From positions 1 to 64,000 of the forward strand of contig JABIDL010000040.1 in the NCBI GenBank assembly GCA_018651745.1: a stretch of DNA of 64,000 bases. Direction: 5' to 3'. Below are positions 55,566 to 64,000 of the stretch, piece after piece. Source of the DNA: Candidatus Neomarinimicrobiota bacterium (GTDB lineage: Bacteria > Fidelibacterota > Marinisomatia > Marinisomatales > TCS55). The translations under genes were made by a program, and so were the position numbers. How positions within the stretch are numbered: the first letter of the stretch is position 1; every line of letters begins with the position of its first letter. A model generated the notes under the pieces. The model saw only the letters and a list, made by a program, of their open reading frames with translations, made no database searches and was not told where the DNA came from.

Positions 55566-56062
55566 CTCAAATTTTCCCATATATATTTGTATTTCCCTCT
55601 TGAGAGGGTTGCTCGCCAGCTGGTGGACGGAGTGTTATTGGGGGCAAACAGGGTGCACAAGGCAAAAATGTCATTCCGAACTTGATTCGGAATCTAGAAT
55701 ACAAATGATAGCAGTGGTTTATTCCTGTTCTTTTGTCTGATACAAAAGAACCAAAAAATCACAGCTGGATAAATATTCCCTAAAACTGCGTTCGGTTTTT
55801 TAGAAGAAACAAACTCATTCCCGTGTGGCGCGGGAATTCAGACAGTGTTTCTTCTGCAATTAAAAAACCGTTCTTGTTTTTATACGGAAATATTTATCAG
55901 GCTGAATCTTTTTATGAATTAACTCACCCCAGGGGTGAGTAATATTTCTGTCTATGTGATTCGCCTCACACAATCTGTTACCGAAGACATTTTATCATTT
56001 ACTTTGTCGGGAAATTTTGTATATTTCTATTCATATTCATTCTGAATAATTCAGAACCAATT
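55566..56062. repeat. Non-coding region packed with hairpins of dispersed-repeat type
   Basis: Nearly 500 bases without a gene. It holds: a hairpin ATTCCGAA-cttga-TTCGGAAT (55673-55693) preceded by GTC; a hairpin TTCTTTTGT-ctgat-ACAAAAGAA (55728-55750); a long imperfect inverted repeat with left arm 55762-55823 and right arm 55831-55904 around a core ATTCCCG-n7-CGGGAAT (55817-55837), where the arm pieces GATAAATATT, GGTTTTTT and AGAAGAAACA pair; and a perfect 9-bp palindrome ACTCACCCC-a-GGGGTGAGT (55922-55940). No transposase is present; these look like non-autonomous mobile or REP-like elements. The promoter of the metalloprotease gene must lie in the last 120 bases. Confidence 0.65.
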
Positions 56063-56074
56063 GTGGGAGGAAGC

Positions 56075-59000
56075 ATGAAAAAAGGATTACTGAGTCTCTT
56101 CATCATTGCTACATTGTTCGCACAGGTAAAAGAAAAGCGAACTGAAATCACCACGGAAAAACTGTTCAGCAACAGTTCTACACCTATCAAAGTTATTCCG
56201 CGAATTCGACCCGGTTACAGTCCGCCACCGATGTTGGATACACGTGAATCTGTGGACGAATGGTGTGGCACCATGCCGGCATGGATTGAAAATAATGGTA
56301 CACAAAGATCTTGTTCATTTTTCGGATCCACTGATGATCCAGGTGTAAGAGATTCCTATATTCCCGGAACAAGTTCCGACACTCTTATTATCAGGCTATA
56401 CATCCACGCCTTTGCGGATAACAGCGGGAATAATCCAACGGCAACACTTGCAGACGCAGAAGCGCAATTGGTCACTCTCAATGAAGCGTTTTCCGACTAT
56501 ACACTCAAATTTGACGCCACATTCCAGATTCACAATGATGCAACTTATCAGACTATTACCAGTTCAGATTGGTCCACCGGAGCCCTCAAAGAACTCTACG
56601 GTGCCGATCCGCTGCAGTATCACAATCTCTATGTGTGCGATACGGATGCCAGCTGGAGCATCCTTGGTGTTTCGACGTTTCCGTGGGGCAGCGATGCGCT
56701 CACCACTTACGGCGGTACAATCTTAGATAAAGATTGGTTTGGCGGGCCGCGCACGTTTAGCGGTTCTGCTAATATTCCTCAGCATACCATCACGCACGAG
56801 CTTGGCCACGGAATGGGACTTTGGCACACACATCACGGCGTAAGTGAAGTGACCGATTGCGGTGACTGTTACGAAGGCGCAGATGGTTATACCTATGCTA
56901 CCGGAGACAGCGCTGATGTAGTGGGAGACATGTGTTCAGATACAAAATCCACTCCCACTAATTATTCCTGCGGAGATCCAGGCACGACCGACTGCCAAAG
57001 CAACACCTTTACGGGAACGGATTTTCACAATTTTATGGGCTATGCCGATGACGATTGCTACGATCTTTCTAATGATGGATTTTCATCACAGCAGTCCGGA
57101 AGAATGCACGGATGGATTTCAGATAAATATATGGGGCTCATTGCTGATTCTTCTGATAAAACCTTGCTCAGTACCAGCTTTGAAGACGGCATGCCGAATG
57201 ATTGGACAACAATCGATAATAACAGCAATGGAGCGACTTGGGGAGTAGGATCAAGTTCCACATTAGACATCTCATACTATGGAGATAAAGGTGCCTATAT
57301 TTATTACTCAAGCGCGAATGATGATTATCTTGTAACACCTCAAATAAGTATCCCAAGCGATTTTTCGGCTGCGACTTTTTCTTTTTGGGCTCGATCCCAT
57401 AGTGCCAGTTATTTGGAAGATTTTAATGTGCTGCTTTCCACATCCGACAGCCTTGCTTCCAGCTTCACCGTCACGCTTGAATCCATTACAAATTTATCAT
57501 CTTCATGGACGAAGTATTCTTATGATTTGAGCAGTTATATTGGCCAATCCATTTTTCTTGCCGTTCAAAATGTATCCTTGAATGATTATTATATGTTTGC
57601 CGATGATTTTCTGGTTTCCGGAAATCGAAATACCAATGATGCACCGGTTGCATCGGATCTTAGTTTTTCTACCGATGAGGACACGGATTACACCGGAACA
57701 TTTCCCGGAAGTGATGTGGATGTAGGCGATGCGCTCACCTTTTCCATCGTCACAAATCCGGCGAATGGAATGGTGACTTTGGACAATGCTTCATTGGGTT
57801 CATTTACGTACAGCCCAAATGCAGACTTTGTTGGTTCTGACAGCCTCAAGTTCAGAGTGAGTGACGGTACAGCCGCTGATACAGGGAAAGTCAGCATAAC
57901 GGTTACGAATGTGAACGATGCGCCAACATTTACATCCACGGCCGTAACAAGCGTGGATGAAGATTCGGAATATTCATACACCATCTCAACATCGGATGCA
58001 GAAGGCGACAGTGTATTTGTAACAGCGCCCACCATTCCGGATTGGCTGACGCTTTCGGTGAATTCCAGTGCATGGGTCAGCACCTATGCCGGCTCAGCTG
58101 ATGTGGGCAGTTACATTGATTCAACTCTTTTAGAATCAAGGTTTTCTTACCCGCGGGGTATTTGTATTGCAGATGACGGCACAATTTATGTTGGTGATGA
58201 TGGGAATTCTGTCCTTCGAAAAATATCAACTGATGGAATTGTCACCACCCTTGCGGGAAGTGGATCAGTAGCTCATCAAGACGGTCAAGGTACGGCCGCA
58301 TCTTTTAATAATCTTTACGGCATGGATCTGGATAGCGCCGGAAATATTTATGTTGCTGATTACTCAGGAAGGAGAATTCGTAAAGTGACTCCGGATGGTT
58401 TGGTAACAACCTATGCGGGAAATGGCGGCTGGGGTAATGTGGACGGCCCGGCGGAAAATGCAGAATTTTACCAGCCATATGACGTTGCTGTGGATAACCA
58501 GGGCAATGTTTATGTTACATGCACACATGCCTACACGATACGGAAAATCACTCCCGATGGCACGGTGAGCACTATAGCCGGGATACCATCTCAACGAGGG
58601 TTGGTGGACGGGGATTCATCAACCGCGCTATTGCACAGTCCTAGTTCGATTGAAGTAGATGACAGCGGCAACGTTTATTTTGCCGATTATGCAACGCTTC
58701 GGAAAATTACCCCCGATGGTAATATTGTCACGATTGCCGGAACAGGAACTCAAGGCCATGCAGATGGCCAGGGAACCAGTGCTCAAATTTATAGATTAGA
58801 TGGATTGACATTTGATAATAACGCTAACATTTTATATGCTACAAATTATTGGTACGAATGCATCCGAGCCATCGATCAGGATGGTAATGTAACCACAATC
58901 GCCGGAAATAATAGTACCGGCAGCGCAGATGGAGATGGAAGTGTTGCTCAATTCAATTCCCCTCAGGATCTGTATCTATGGGGATCATCTATGTACGTTT

Positions 59001-61975
59001 GTGATACTGGTAATGATATCATAAGAAGAATAGACTTGCCGGCTTCCACCTTATCGGGCACGCCGGATAACGATGACGTCGGCGATCACAGCGTATCGCT
59101 CTTGGCAACCGATGAAAACGGTGCTACAGCCACGCAGGATTTTACGATTACGGTCAATAATGTGAATGATGCACCCGTTCTTACACTTGCCTTATCAGAT
59201 ATAACGGCGGATGAGGACGCGGCCGATACGACGATAGGTGACCTCAACAATTATTTTTCCGATGTGGATGATCCAATGCTTACGTTCAGCCATGTCAACG
59301 GCAATCCGAATTTGCTCAGCATCACTGCTGTGAATGATACCATTACATTCAGTTTAACACCGGACAGTAGCGGTTCTGCGGAAGTGATCTTCACCGCAGC
59401 AGATTCCGCAGGACTTTCCGTGAGTGACACGATGGTGGTCAATGTGGTTCCGGTCAATGATGCGCCTATTGCGGGTGATCTGACGGTTACCTTGGATGAA
59501 GATGAAACGCAGTCGTTTACACTTTCAGGATCCGATGTGGAACTCGATTCTCTGACATTTGCCGTTTTGGACAGTGCGTTGCACGGTTCGGTAACAGGAA
59601 CAGCACCGTCGCTCACCTACACACCGGATATGGATTTTCATGGCTCGGATAGTTTATCGTACACGGTCAGCGACGGAATGGATTCGGATACAGCCAACGT
59701 CTGGTTTGAGATCAGCGCAATTGATGATCCTGCGTCCATGATATCTCTCTTAAGTCCGGCCAATGCTTTTGCTATAGCGATCAATGATACGAATGCCCTC
59801 ACGGATTCGGTGACATTTGTTTGGTCGGCTTCGGAAGATCCGGATGATACCGTCGCGTACAAACTTATGGTGCAAAACATTGTGTACGACGGAACCGCCA
59901 TGCTAGATACAGTTTTTCACGACACGGTTATCACGGATACGTCGGTCGTTGTTTTATACGAAGATATTCTCGATGATATTGCTACATATTTTGGTGACAA
60001 CAGCATAATTGTATGGGATGTGAACTTGACGGCAGGAATGGTAGATACACTTTCCAATAACGGTCCATTCGCCCTTAGCATTGACGCATCGGGTGCAGTG
60101 GAATACCGTCCCGGTGATTTTTCACTTTTGACACCCGCAGACAGTTCACTACTTATATTCACAGAATCAAATGTATTGACGGATTCACTGTTGTTCAGCT
60201 GGGAAACCAGCGCCGATCCGGATGATTCTGTGATGTATGAATTCCACGTGCATCATACGATTTACGGTGAAGGTGATTCGCTCGGATCATTGGAACACGA
60301 TTCACTGATGTTGGGGACGATGCTTTACGTTTTTTACGAAGACATTCTTGGCGACATCACCGATTTTATGGGTGATTCCAGTGAAGTGAGTTGGGATGTT
60401 GCTGCCGTCGGAGGCATGGATACGGTTGTGTCTCAGAACGGCCATTTCCGTTTTAATGTGGATGCGCATGAGGCGGTCAATTATGGTCCTCTTGTTGTAC
60501 ACGTTTCTACTACAGGATCAGATTCAACTGGTGATGGATCTGAAGAAAATCCGTTTGCGTCAATTCAAATGGGGATCGATAATGCGATTGATGGTGATAC
60601 TGTATTAGTAGCGGCGGGGATGTACAATAGATTTGTAGTTGTTGGAGGCAATCATAGATATATAATGTCAACTCATGGAAGAGATTCTACAATTATTTAT
60701 AATGAAGATGGGGTTCAAGGCAGTGGTGTACAGGATGCAGATTCAATCTTTATTGATGGTTTCACATTTGATGGTGGACCTATGGGCTTAGGTATTTGGG
60801 ATGCAACTAATGTTAATGTTTCAAATATTAGAATTACAAATATAGTGACGCCTTATTGGAATGTTGGTAGTGCAATATTTGGCAATGGCTGGTCTTCTTA
60901 CCTTATCATTGATAATCTTATAATCGAAAATTGCATAAACAACAGTAGTAATGATTTGGTAGAAGGTGTTGGTGAATTGACAAACATGACACTCGTCAAC
61001 TCTACTTCAAATAGCTACTACTTAGTTTATTGGGTAGGTACTATAAGTAATTCAATAATTTGGGGAAACACATTTGGATCACCGATTGCTGGAGGCAATA
61101 CAACATATTCTTACTCTAGTATTCAGAACAGTGGAGGAAGCGATAACTGGGATATAGAGGCTATAGATGGAGGTAATAATATTGATTCAAACCCTCTTTT
61201 CTGCAACCCAGATAGTGGTGACTTTACCTTAGCCGAAAACTCACCATGTGTTGGCACTGGTGAAAATGGTGCAAATATGGGTGCATCCGGCGAGGGATGT
61301 GCTGCCATTTATTTACCTCCGGAGGATTTTTCGCTCTTAAGTCCGAATGATTCCCTGATGATTTCCCTTACAAATGCAAACCTGACTTCAGATTCCGTAG
61401 TCTTTGTGTGGGAATCAACGAGCGATCCGGATGGTGATACTGTAATGTACCGAGCCAAGTTTGGTCATATCGTTTTTTCAGGAGGAACAATGATTGACAC
61501 CGTGAAACATGACAGCACATTGACTGACACTAGTGTTGTTGTGTATTACGAGGATATTTATGATGACCTTTTTGATTTGAGTGGCGATAACAGTGTCATC
61601 AAATGGAATGTGGCGGCCATTGCCGGATCGGATACAGTGCTTGCTGAAAATGGTCCGAGGTATGTTCTAGCGGACGGCACTTCCTTGAGCGTGGATGAAG
61701 AATTCATCCCGACCGAATTTGCGCTGCATCAGAATTACCCGAATCCATTCAATCCTGTAACGACGATCCAGTACGATATTCCCGAAGCGGGAGAGATACG
61801 ACTTGACGTGTATAATATTCTCGGTGAAAAAGTGGCAACCCTTGTTCAGGGACGCCAAGAAATCGGGCGCTATACCGTACGGTGGGATGCTGCCGGCATG
61901 GCCTCTGGAATGTATTTCTATCGGATTAGTTCACCGAAGTTCACGGCGACGAAAAAACTGGTGTTGATGAAATAG
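56075..61975 (+). CDS. Giant secreted pappalysin-like (M43) metalloprotease with T9SS sorting tail
   Basis: 1966 residues from the ATG at 56075 (GGGAGG upstream; an earlier GTG at 56063 is less likely). Signal peptide, then a metzincin domain: HELGHGMGLWH (H241-H251, HExxHxxGxxH type) and NFMGYADDDC as Met-turn (M321). Next a cleaved-adhesin/choice-of-anchor J domain (about 370-515), cadherin/Ig-like repeats (NDAP motifs), a six-bladed NHL propeller (about 665-990) inserted inside one of them, more cadherin-like repeats, three copies of a VFVWESTSDPDGD-type module, a beta-helix (about 1475-1745), and the tail FALHQNYPNPFNPVTTIQYD...KKLVLMK. A surface or released protease through type IX secretion is likely. 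Confidence 0.9.
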   Translation: MKKGLLSLFIIATLFAQVKEKRTEITTEKLFSNSSTPIKVIPRIRPGYSPPPMLDTRESVDEWCGTMPAWIENNGTQRSCSFFGSTDDPGVRDSYIPGTSSDTLIIRLYIHAFADNSGNNPTATLADAEAQLVTLNEAFSDYTLKFDATFQIHNDATYQTITSSDWSTGALKELYGADPLQYHNLYVCDTDASWSILGVSTFPWGSDALTTYGGTILDKDWFGGPRTFSGSANIPQHTITHELGHGMGLWHTHHGVSEVTDCGDCYEGADGYTYATGDSADVVGDMCSDTKSTPTNYSCGDPGTTDCQSNTFTGTDFHNFMGYADDDCYDLSNDGFSSQQSGRMHGWISDKYMGLIADSSDKTLLSTSFEDGMPNDWTTIDNNSNGATWGVGSSSTLDISYYGDKGAYIYYSSANDDYLVTPQISIPSDFSAATFSFWARSHSASYLEDFNVLLSTSDSLASSFTVTLESITNLSSSWTKYSYDLSSYIGQSIFLAVQNVSLNDYYMFADDFLVSGNRNTNDAPVASDLSFSTDEDTDYTGTFPGSDVDVGDALTFSIVTNPANGMVTLDNASLGSFTYSPNADFVGSDSLKFRVSDGTAADTGKVSITVTNVNDAPTFTSTAVTSVDEDSEYSYTISTSDAEGDSVFVTAPTIPDWLTLSVNSSAWVSTYAGSADVGSYIDSTLLESRFSYPRGICIADDGTIYVGDDGNSVLRKISTDGIVTTLAGSGSVAHQDGQGTAASFNNLYGMDLDSAGNIYVADYSGRRIRKVTPDGLVTTYAGNGGWGNVDGPAENAEFYQPYDVAVDNQGNVYVTCTHAYTIRKITPDGTVSTIAGIPSQRGLVDGDSSTALLHSPSSIEVDDSGNVYFADYATLRKITPDGNIVTIAGTGTQGHADGQGTSAQIYRLDGLTFDNNANILYATNYWYECIRAIDQDGNVTTIAGNNSTGSADGDGSVAQFNSPQDLYLWGSSMYVCDTGNDIIRRIDLPASTLSGTPDNDDVGDHSVSLLATDENGATATQDFTITVNNVNDAPVLTLALSDITADEDAADTTIGDLNNYFSDVDDPMLTFSHVNGNPNLLSITAVNDTITFSLTPDSSGSAEVIFTAADSAGLSVSDTMVVNVVPVNDAPIAGDLTVTLDEDETQSFTLSGSDVELDSLTFAVLDSALHGSVTGTAPSLTYTPDMDFHGSDSLSYTVSDGMDSDTANVWFEISAIDDPASMISLLSPANAFAIAINDTNALTDSVTFVWSASEDPDDTVAYKLMVQNIVYDGTAMLDTVFHDTVITDTSVVVLYEDILDDIATYFGDNSIIVWDVNLTAGMVDTLSNNGPFALSIDASGAVEYRPGDFSLLTPADSSLLIFTESNVLTDSLLFSWETSADPDDSVMYEFHVHHTIYGEGDSLGSLEHDSLMLGTMLYVFYEDILGDITDFMGDSSEVSWDVAAVGGMDTVVSQNGHFRFNVDAHEAVNYGPLVVHVSTTGSDSTGDGSEENPFASIQMGIDNAIDGDTVLVAAGMYNRFVVVGGNHRYIMSTHGRDSTIIYNEDGVQGSGVQDADSIFIDGFTFDGGPMGLGIWDATNVNVSNIRITNIVTPYWNVGSAIFGNGWSSYLIIDNLIIENCINNSSNDLVEGVGELTNMTLVNSTSNSYYLVYWVGTISNSIIWGNTFGSPIAGGNTTYSYSSIQNSGGSDNWDIEAIDGGNNIDSNPLFCNPDSGDFTLAENSPCVGTGENGANMGASGEGCAAIYLPPEDFSLLSPNDSLMISLTNANLTSDSVVFVWESTSDPDGDTVMYRAKFGHIVFSGGTMIDTVKHDSTLTDTSVVVYYEDIYDDLFDLSGDNSVIKWNVAAIAGSDTVLAENGPRYVLADGTSLSVDEEFIPTEFALHQNYPNPFNPVTTIQYDIPEAGEIRLDVYNILGEKVATLVQGRQEIGRYTVRWDAAGMASGMYFYRISSPKFTATKKLVLMK

Positions 61976-62104
61976 TAAGTTAGTCACCCTTTTGCCCCAT
62001 TCAAGTCATTTCAAGTGACGTCAAAAAAATAATCATTCTCTTAACTTGTTGTATAGGACGAGAAAAGCAAGTATTTTCCTAGGCTTTTTTCGAAACGAAA
62101 AATC

Positions 62105-63436
62105 ATGTTTGAACAATTATCAGAAAAATTAGACGCTGTTCTCAGGAACATTCGTGGCCTCGGGAAGATTTCGGATAAGAACATTCGAGACACATCTCGT
62201 CAGATTCGTCGTGTTCTTTTGGAAGCTGATGTCCATTTTGAAGTCGCGCGAGATTTTATCAAACGCGTAGAAACTAAGGCGCTTGGCGTTACGGTTACCC
62301 AATCTGTCAAGCCGGGATATCAGTTCGTCAAAATACTTCGAGATGAAATGTCCTCACTTTTGGGATCCAAATCATCCGGAATAACTTTTGCTAAAAAACC
62401 ACCGACTGTTATTCTAATGGCCGGATTGCAAGGATCCGGGAAAACTACTACCTGCTCCAAACTTGCCAAAAAAATAAATGACGAAGGAAAATCCGTCATG
62501 CTGGTAGCGGCGGATATTTATCGTCCTGCAGCGATTGATCAATTAAAAATTTTAGGGAAACAGATTAATATTCCTGTCTATTCCGAAGGCCATAAGGATC
62601 CTGTAAAAATTTGCGAAAGCGCAATTAAAGAAGCCGTAGCGGAAAAAATTCAAGTTGTTATTCTTGATACAGCAGGTAGGCTTCATGTTGATGGCGAAAT
62701 GATGCAGGAAATTGAAATGATTTCTGCTAAAGTCAATCCGGATGAAACTTTATTTGTAGCGGACGGAATGACCGGACAGGATGCGGTAATTTCTGCCAAA
62801 GCATTTTCCGAAGCATTGCAACTTACTGGTACCATTCTTACAAAGATGGACGGTGATGCAAGAGGCGGTGCGGCAGTCAGCATTTCTGAGGTTACCGGTG
62901 TTCCGGTCAAGTTTATGGGTGTGAGCGAGAAAATGGATGGACTTGAAGCATTTGATCCCAAACGGGTTGCCGATAGAATTCTGGGGATGGGCGATGTGGT
63001 TTCGTTGGTGGAAAAAGCCGAAAAGGTGATGGATGCGAAACAGGCGGAAAAACTGGAAGAAAAATTAAAAAAACAGTCATTCACGCTTGATGACTATAAA
63101 GAACAGCTGAACCAAATGAAAAATATGGGTCCCTTAAGCCAACTCGTCGGAATGATGCCCGGTATGAATAAAAAAATGCTAAAAGGCTTAAATTTAGATG
63201 ACAGGCAACTCATTTGGACGGAAGCAATCATCAATTCCATGACGCAAAACGAGCGAAATAATCCGTCTATTATTGATGGAAGTTGCCGATCTAGAATTGC
63301 GCAAGGCTCAGGACGAACTGTCCAAGAAGTAAACCAGCTGATAAAACAATATTTTGCACTGCAAAAAATGATGAAAAAAATGGGTAAAATGAAATTACCT
63401 GCAGGACTGAACTACCCAATTATGGGTGCACATTAA
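62105..63436 (+). CDS. ffh: Signal recognition particle protein Ffh
   Basis: 443-residue SRP54 GTPase. NG domain: GLQGSGKTTTCSKLAKK (G1), DIYRPAAIDQL (G2), DTAGRL (G3), TKMDGDARGG (G4/closing loop). The M domain (from about residue 300) shows the Met-rich helices MGPLSQLVGMMPGMNKKM and GSCRSRIAQGSGRTVQEVNQL, which bind 4.5S RNA. It is the first gene of the classic ffh-rpsP cluster. Confidence 0.97.
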   Translation: MFEQLSEKLDAVLRNIRGLGKISDKNIRDTSRQIRRVLLEADVHFEVARDFIKRVETKALGVTVTQSVKPGYQFVKILRDEMSSLLGSKSSGITFAKKPPTVILMAGLQGSGKTTTCSKLAKKINDEGKSVMLVAADIYRPAAIDQLKILGKQINIPVYSEGHKDPVKICESAIKEAVAEKIQVVILDTAGRLHVDGEMMQEIEMISAKVNPDETLFVADGMTGQDAVISAKAFSEALQLTGTILTKMDGDARGGAAVSISEVTGVPVKFMGVSEKMDGLEAFDPKRVADRILGMGDVVSLVEKAEKVMDAKQAEKLEEKLKKQSFTLDDYKEQLNQMKNMGPLSQLVGMMPGMNKKMLKGLNLDDRQLIWTEAIINSMTQNERNNPSIIDGSCRSRIAQGSGRTVQEVNQLIKQYFALQKMMKKMGKMKLPAGLNYPIMGAH

Positions 63437-63447
63437 GGAGACGAAAC

Positions 63448-64000
63448 GTGTCAACGAAGATAAGACTGAAACGCATTGGAAGACGAAACCGGCCTTTTTA
63501 TAGAATGGTCGTAATGGACTCACGCAAACGAAGAGATGGTGCTGCCATCGAAGAGTTGGGCTGGTACGACCCAATTAAAACAAAAGATCAGTATGTTTTA
63601 AAACAGGAGAGAATTTTACATTGGCTAAAAGAAGGCGCCGAAACAACAGACGCTGCCCACGGACTTCTCCGCGATTCGGGGTTGGCCCACCGCTGGCATC
63701 TGATGAAACAGGGAATGGATGAAAAATCGATTGAAACAGAAATGAAAAAATGGGAACTCAATCGAGAAGAGGTGAAATCTAACCGCGCCGAAAGAGCAGC
63801 CAAAAAAGCAGAAGAAAAGAAAACCGATGCAGTTGAGGAAATACCATCCGAAGACGTAAAGGTACCTACTGAAGATGCACCCAAAGATGATGCTTCGGCA
63901 ACAGAAGATGCGACAACTGAGGAAGTTGCTGAGGATGAGGAAAAGGATGAAGTTGAAAAGCCGGTAGAAGAAACAACTGAAGAAGAGCCAACTGAAGGGT
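63448..64000 (+). CDS. rpsP: 30S ribosomal protein S16 with long acidic extension (3' end outside the window)
   Basis: AAGGAG at 63435-63440 precedes a GTG start. The first 85 residues are S16: IRLKRIGRRNRPFYRMVVMDSRKRRDGAAIEELGWYDP and HWLKEGAETTDAAHGLLRDSG. The frame then continues without a stop for another 100 residues to the window end: a helical Lys/Glu/Ala segment (NRAERAAKKAEEKK) followed by a Glu/Asp/Thr/Pro-rich tail. Typical S16 is 80-90 residues; extended forms occur in Bacteroidetes-related groups. rimM, trmD and rplS would be expected to follow. Confidence 0.92.
   Translation, partial: MSTKIRLKRIGRRNRPFYRMVVMDSRKRRDGAAIEELGWYDPIKTKDQYVLKQERILHWLKEGAETTDAAHGLLRDSGLAHRWHLMKQGMDEKSIETEMKKWELNREEVKSNRAERAAKKAEEKKTDAVEEIPSEDVKVPTEDAPKDDASATEDATTEEVAEDEEKDEVEKPVEETTEEEPTEG

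Overview
The window looks like a chromosomal segment of a bacterium from the FCB superphylum, most likely a Marinimicrobia (SAR406)-like lineage. This is inferred from two giant secreted proteins with type A type-IX-secretion C-terminal tails (FALHQN(F/Y)PNPFNP motif), from many short lipoproteins and beta-barrel-like proteins, from a moderately AT-rich composition, and from dense operons in which neighbours overlap by 1-8 bases. No rRNA, tRNA, prophage, transposase or CRISPR array was seen. Both ends cut through genes: polA at the left and rpsP at the right. Almost everything is on the + strand; the exceptions are 7768-10255 and 24392-27400.

Layout. 1-7643: DNA polymerase I, an ABC exporter pair, a deoxyribosyltransferase-like protein, alanine racemase and a DEAD-box helicase. 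7768-10255 (minus): a GFA-family zinc protein, a small membrane protein and a divergent DASS/SLC13 carrier. 10371-15507: a run of a sodium:solute symporter, a NamZ-type exo-muramidase, an outer-membrane-like protein and a UMF1 MFS carrier, plausibly for recovery of peptidoglycan sugars. 15684-24390: thioesterase, lipoprotein, PEGA protein, PepA, acetyl-CoA synthetase, RmuC, lipoprotein and an SLC12-like permease. 24392-27400 (minus): a UvrD-like helicase-nuclease. 27608-30062: an ECF sigma factor, likely anti-sigma factor, Spy/CpxP-like protein and lipoprotein, preceded by two copies of an ECF-type promoter-like motif exactly 100 bp apart. 30181-38896: class V aminotransferase, three-subunit transhydrogenase, YwqK-repeat lipoprotein, MscS channel, DUF423 protein, homocysteine methyltransferase and dUTPase.

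38897-44789 is the most accessory-looking part: a 37-codon ORF, a CsgG-like membrane protein and a 1505-residue repeat adhesin with tight overlaps, then a 57-residue secreted microprotein with a PID-CTERM-like tail. A CIRCE operator and groES-groEL follow. 47036-51849 holds folB, folK, a deoxynucleoside kinase, small membrane proteins, an MDR oxidoreductase, rsmE and a HIT hydrolase. smc (52041-55565) is flanked by non-coding inverted repeats of dispersed-element type. A 1966-residue pappalysin-like metalloprotease with nested extra domains follows, then ffh and rpsP.

The most notable observations are two genes whose conserved N-termini lack any ATG/GTG/TTG (one has a textbook Shine-Dalgarno placed for an ATT codon), the ECF promoter pair, the PID-CTERM-like microprotein, and an NHL propeller inserted inside an Ig-like domain. 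All family assignments come from reading translated sequence and motifs; no database search was run.
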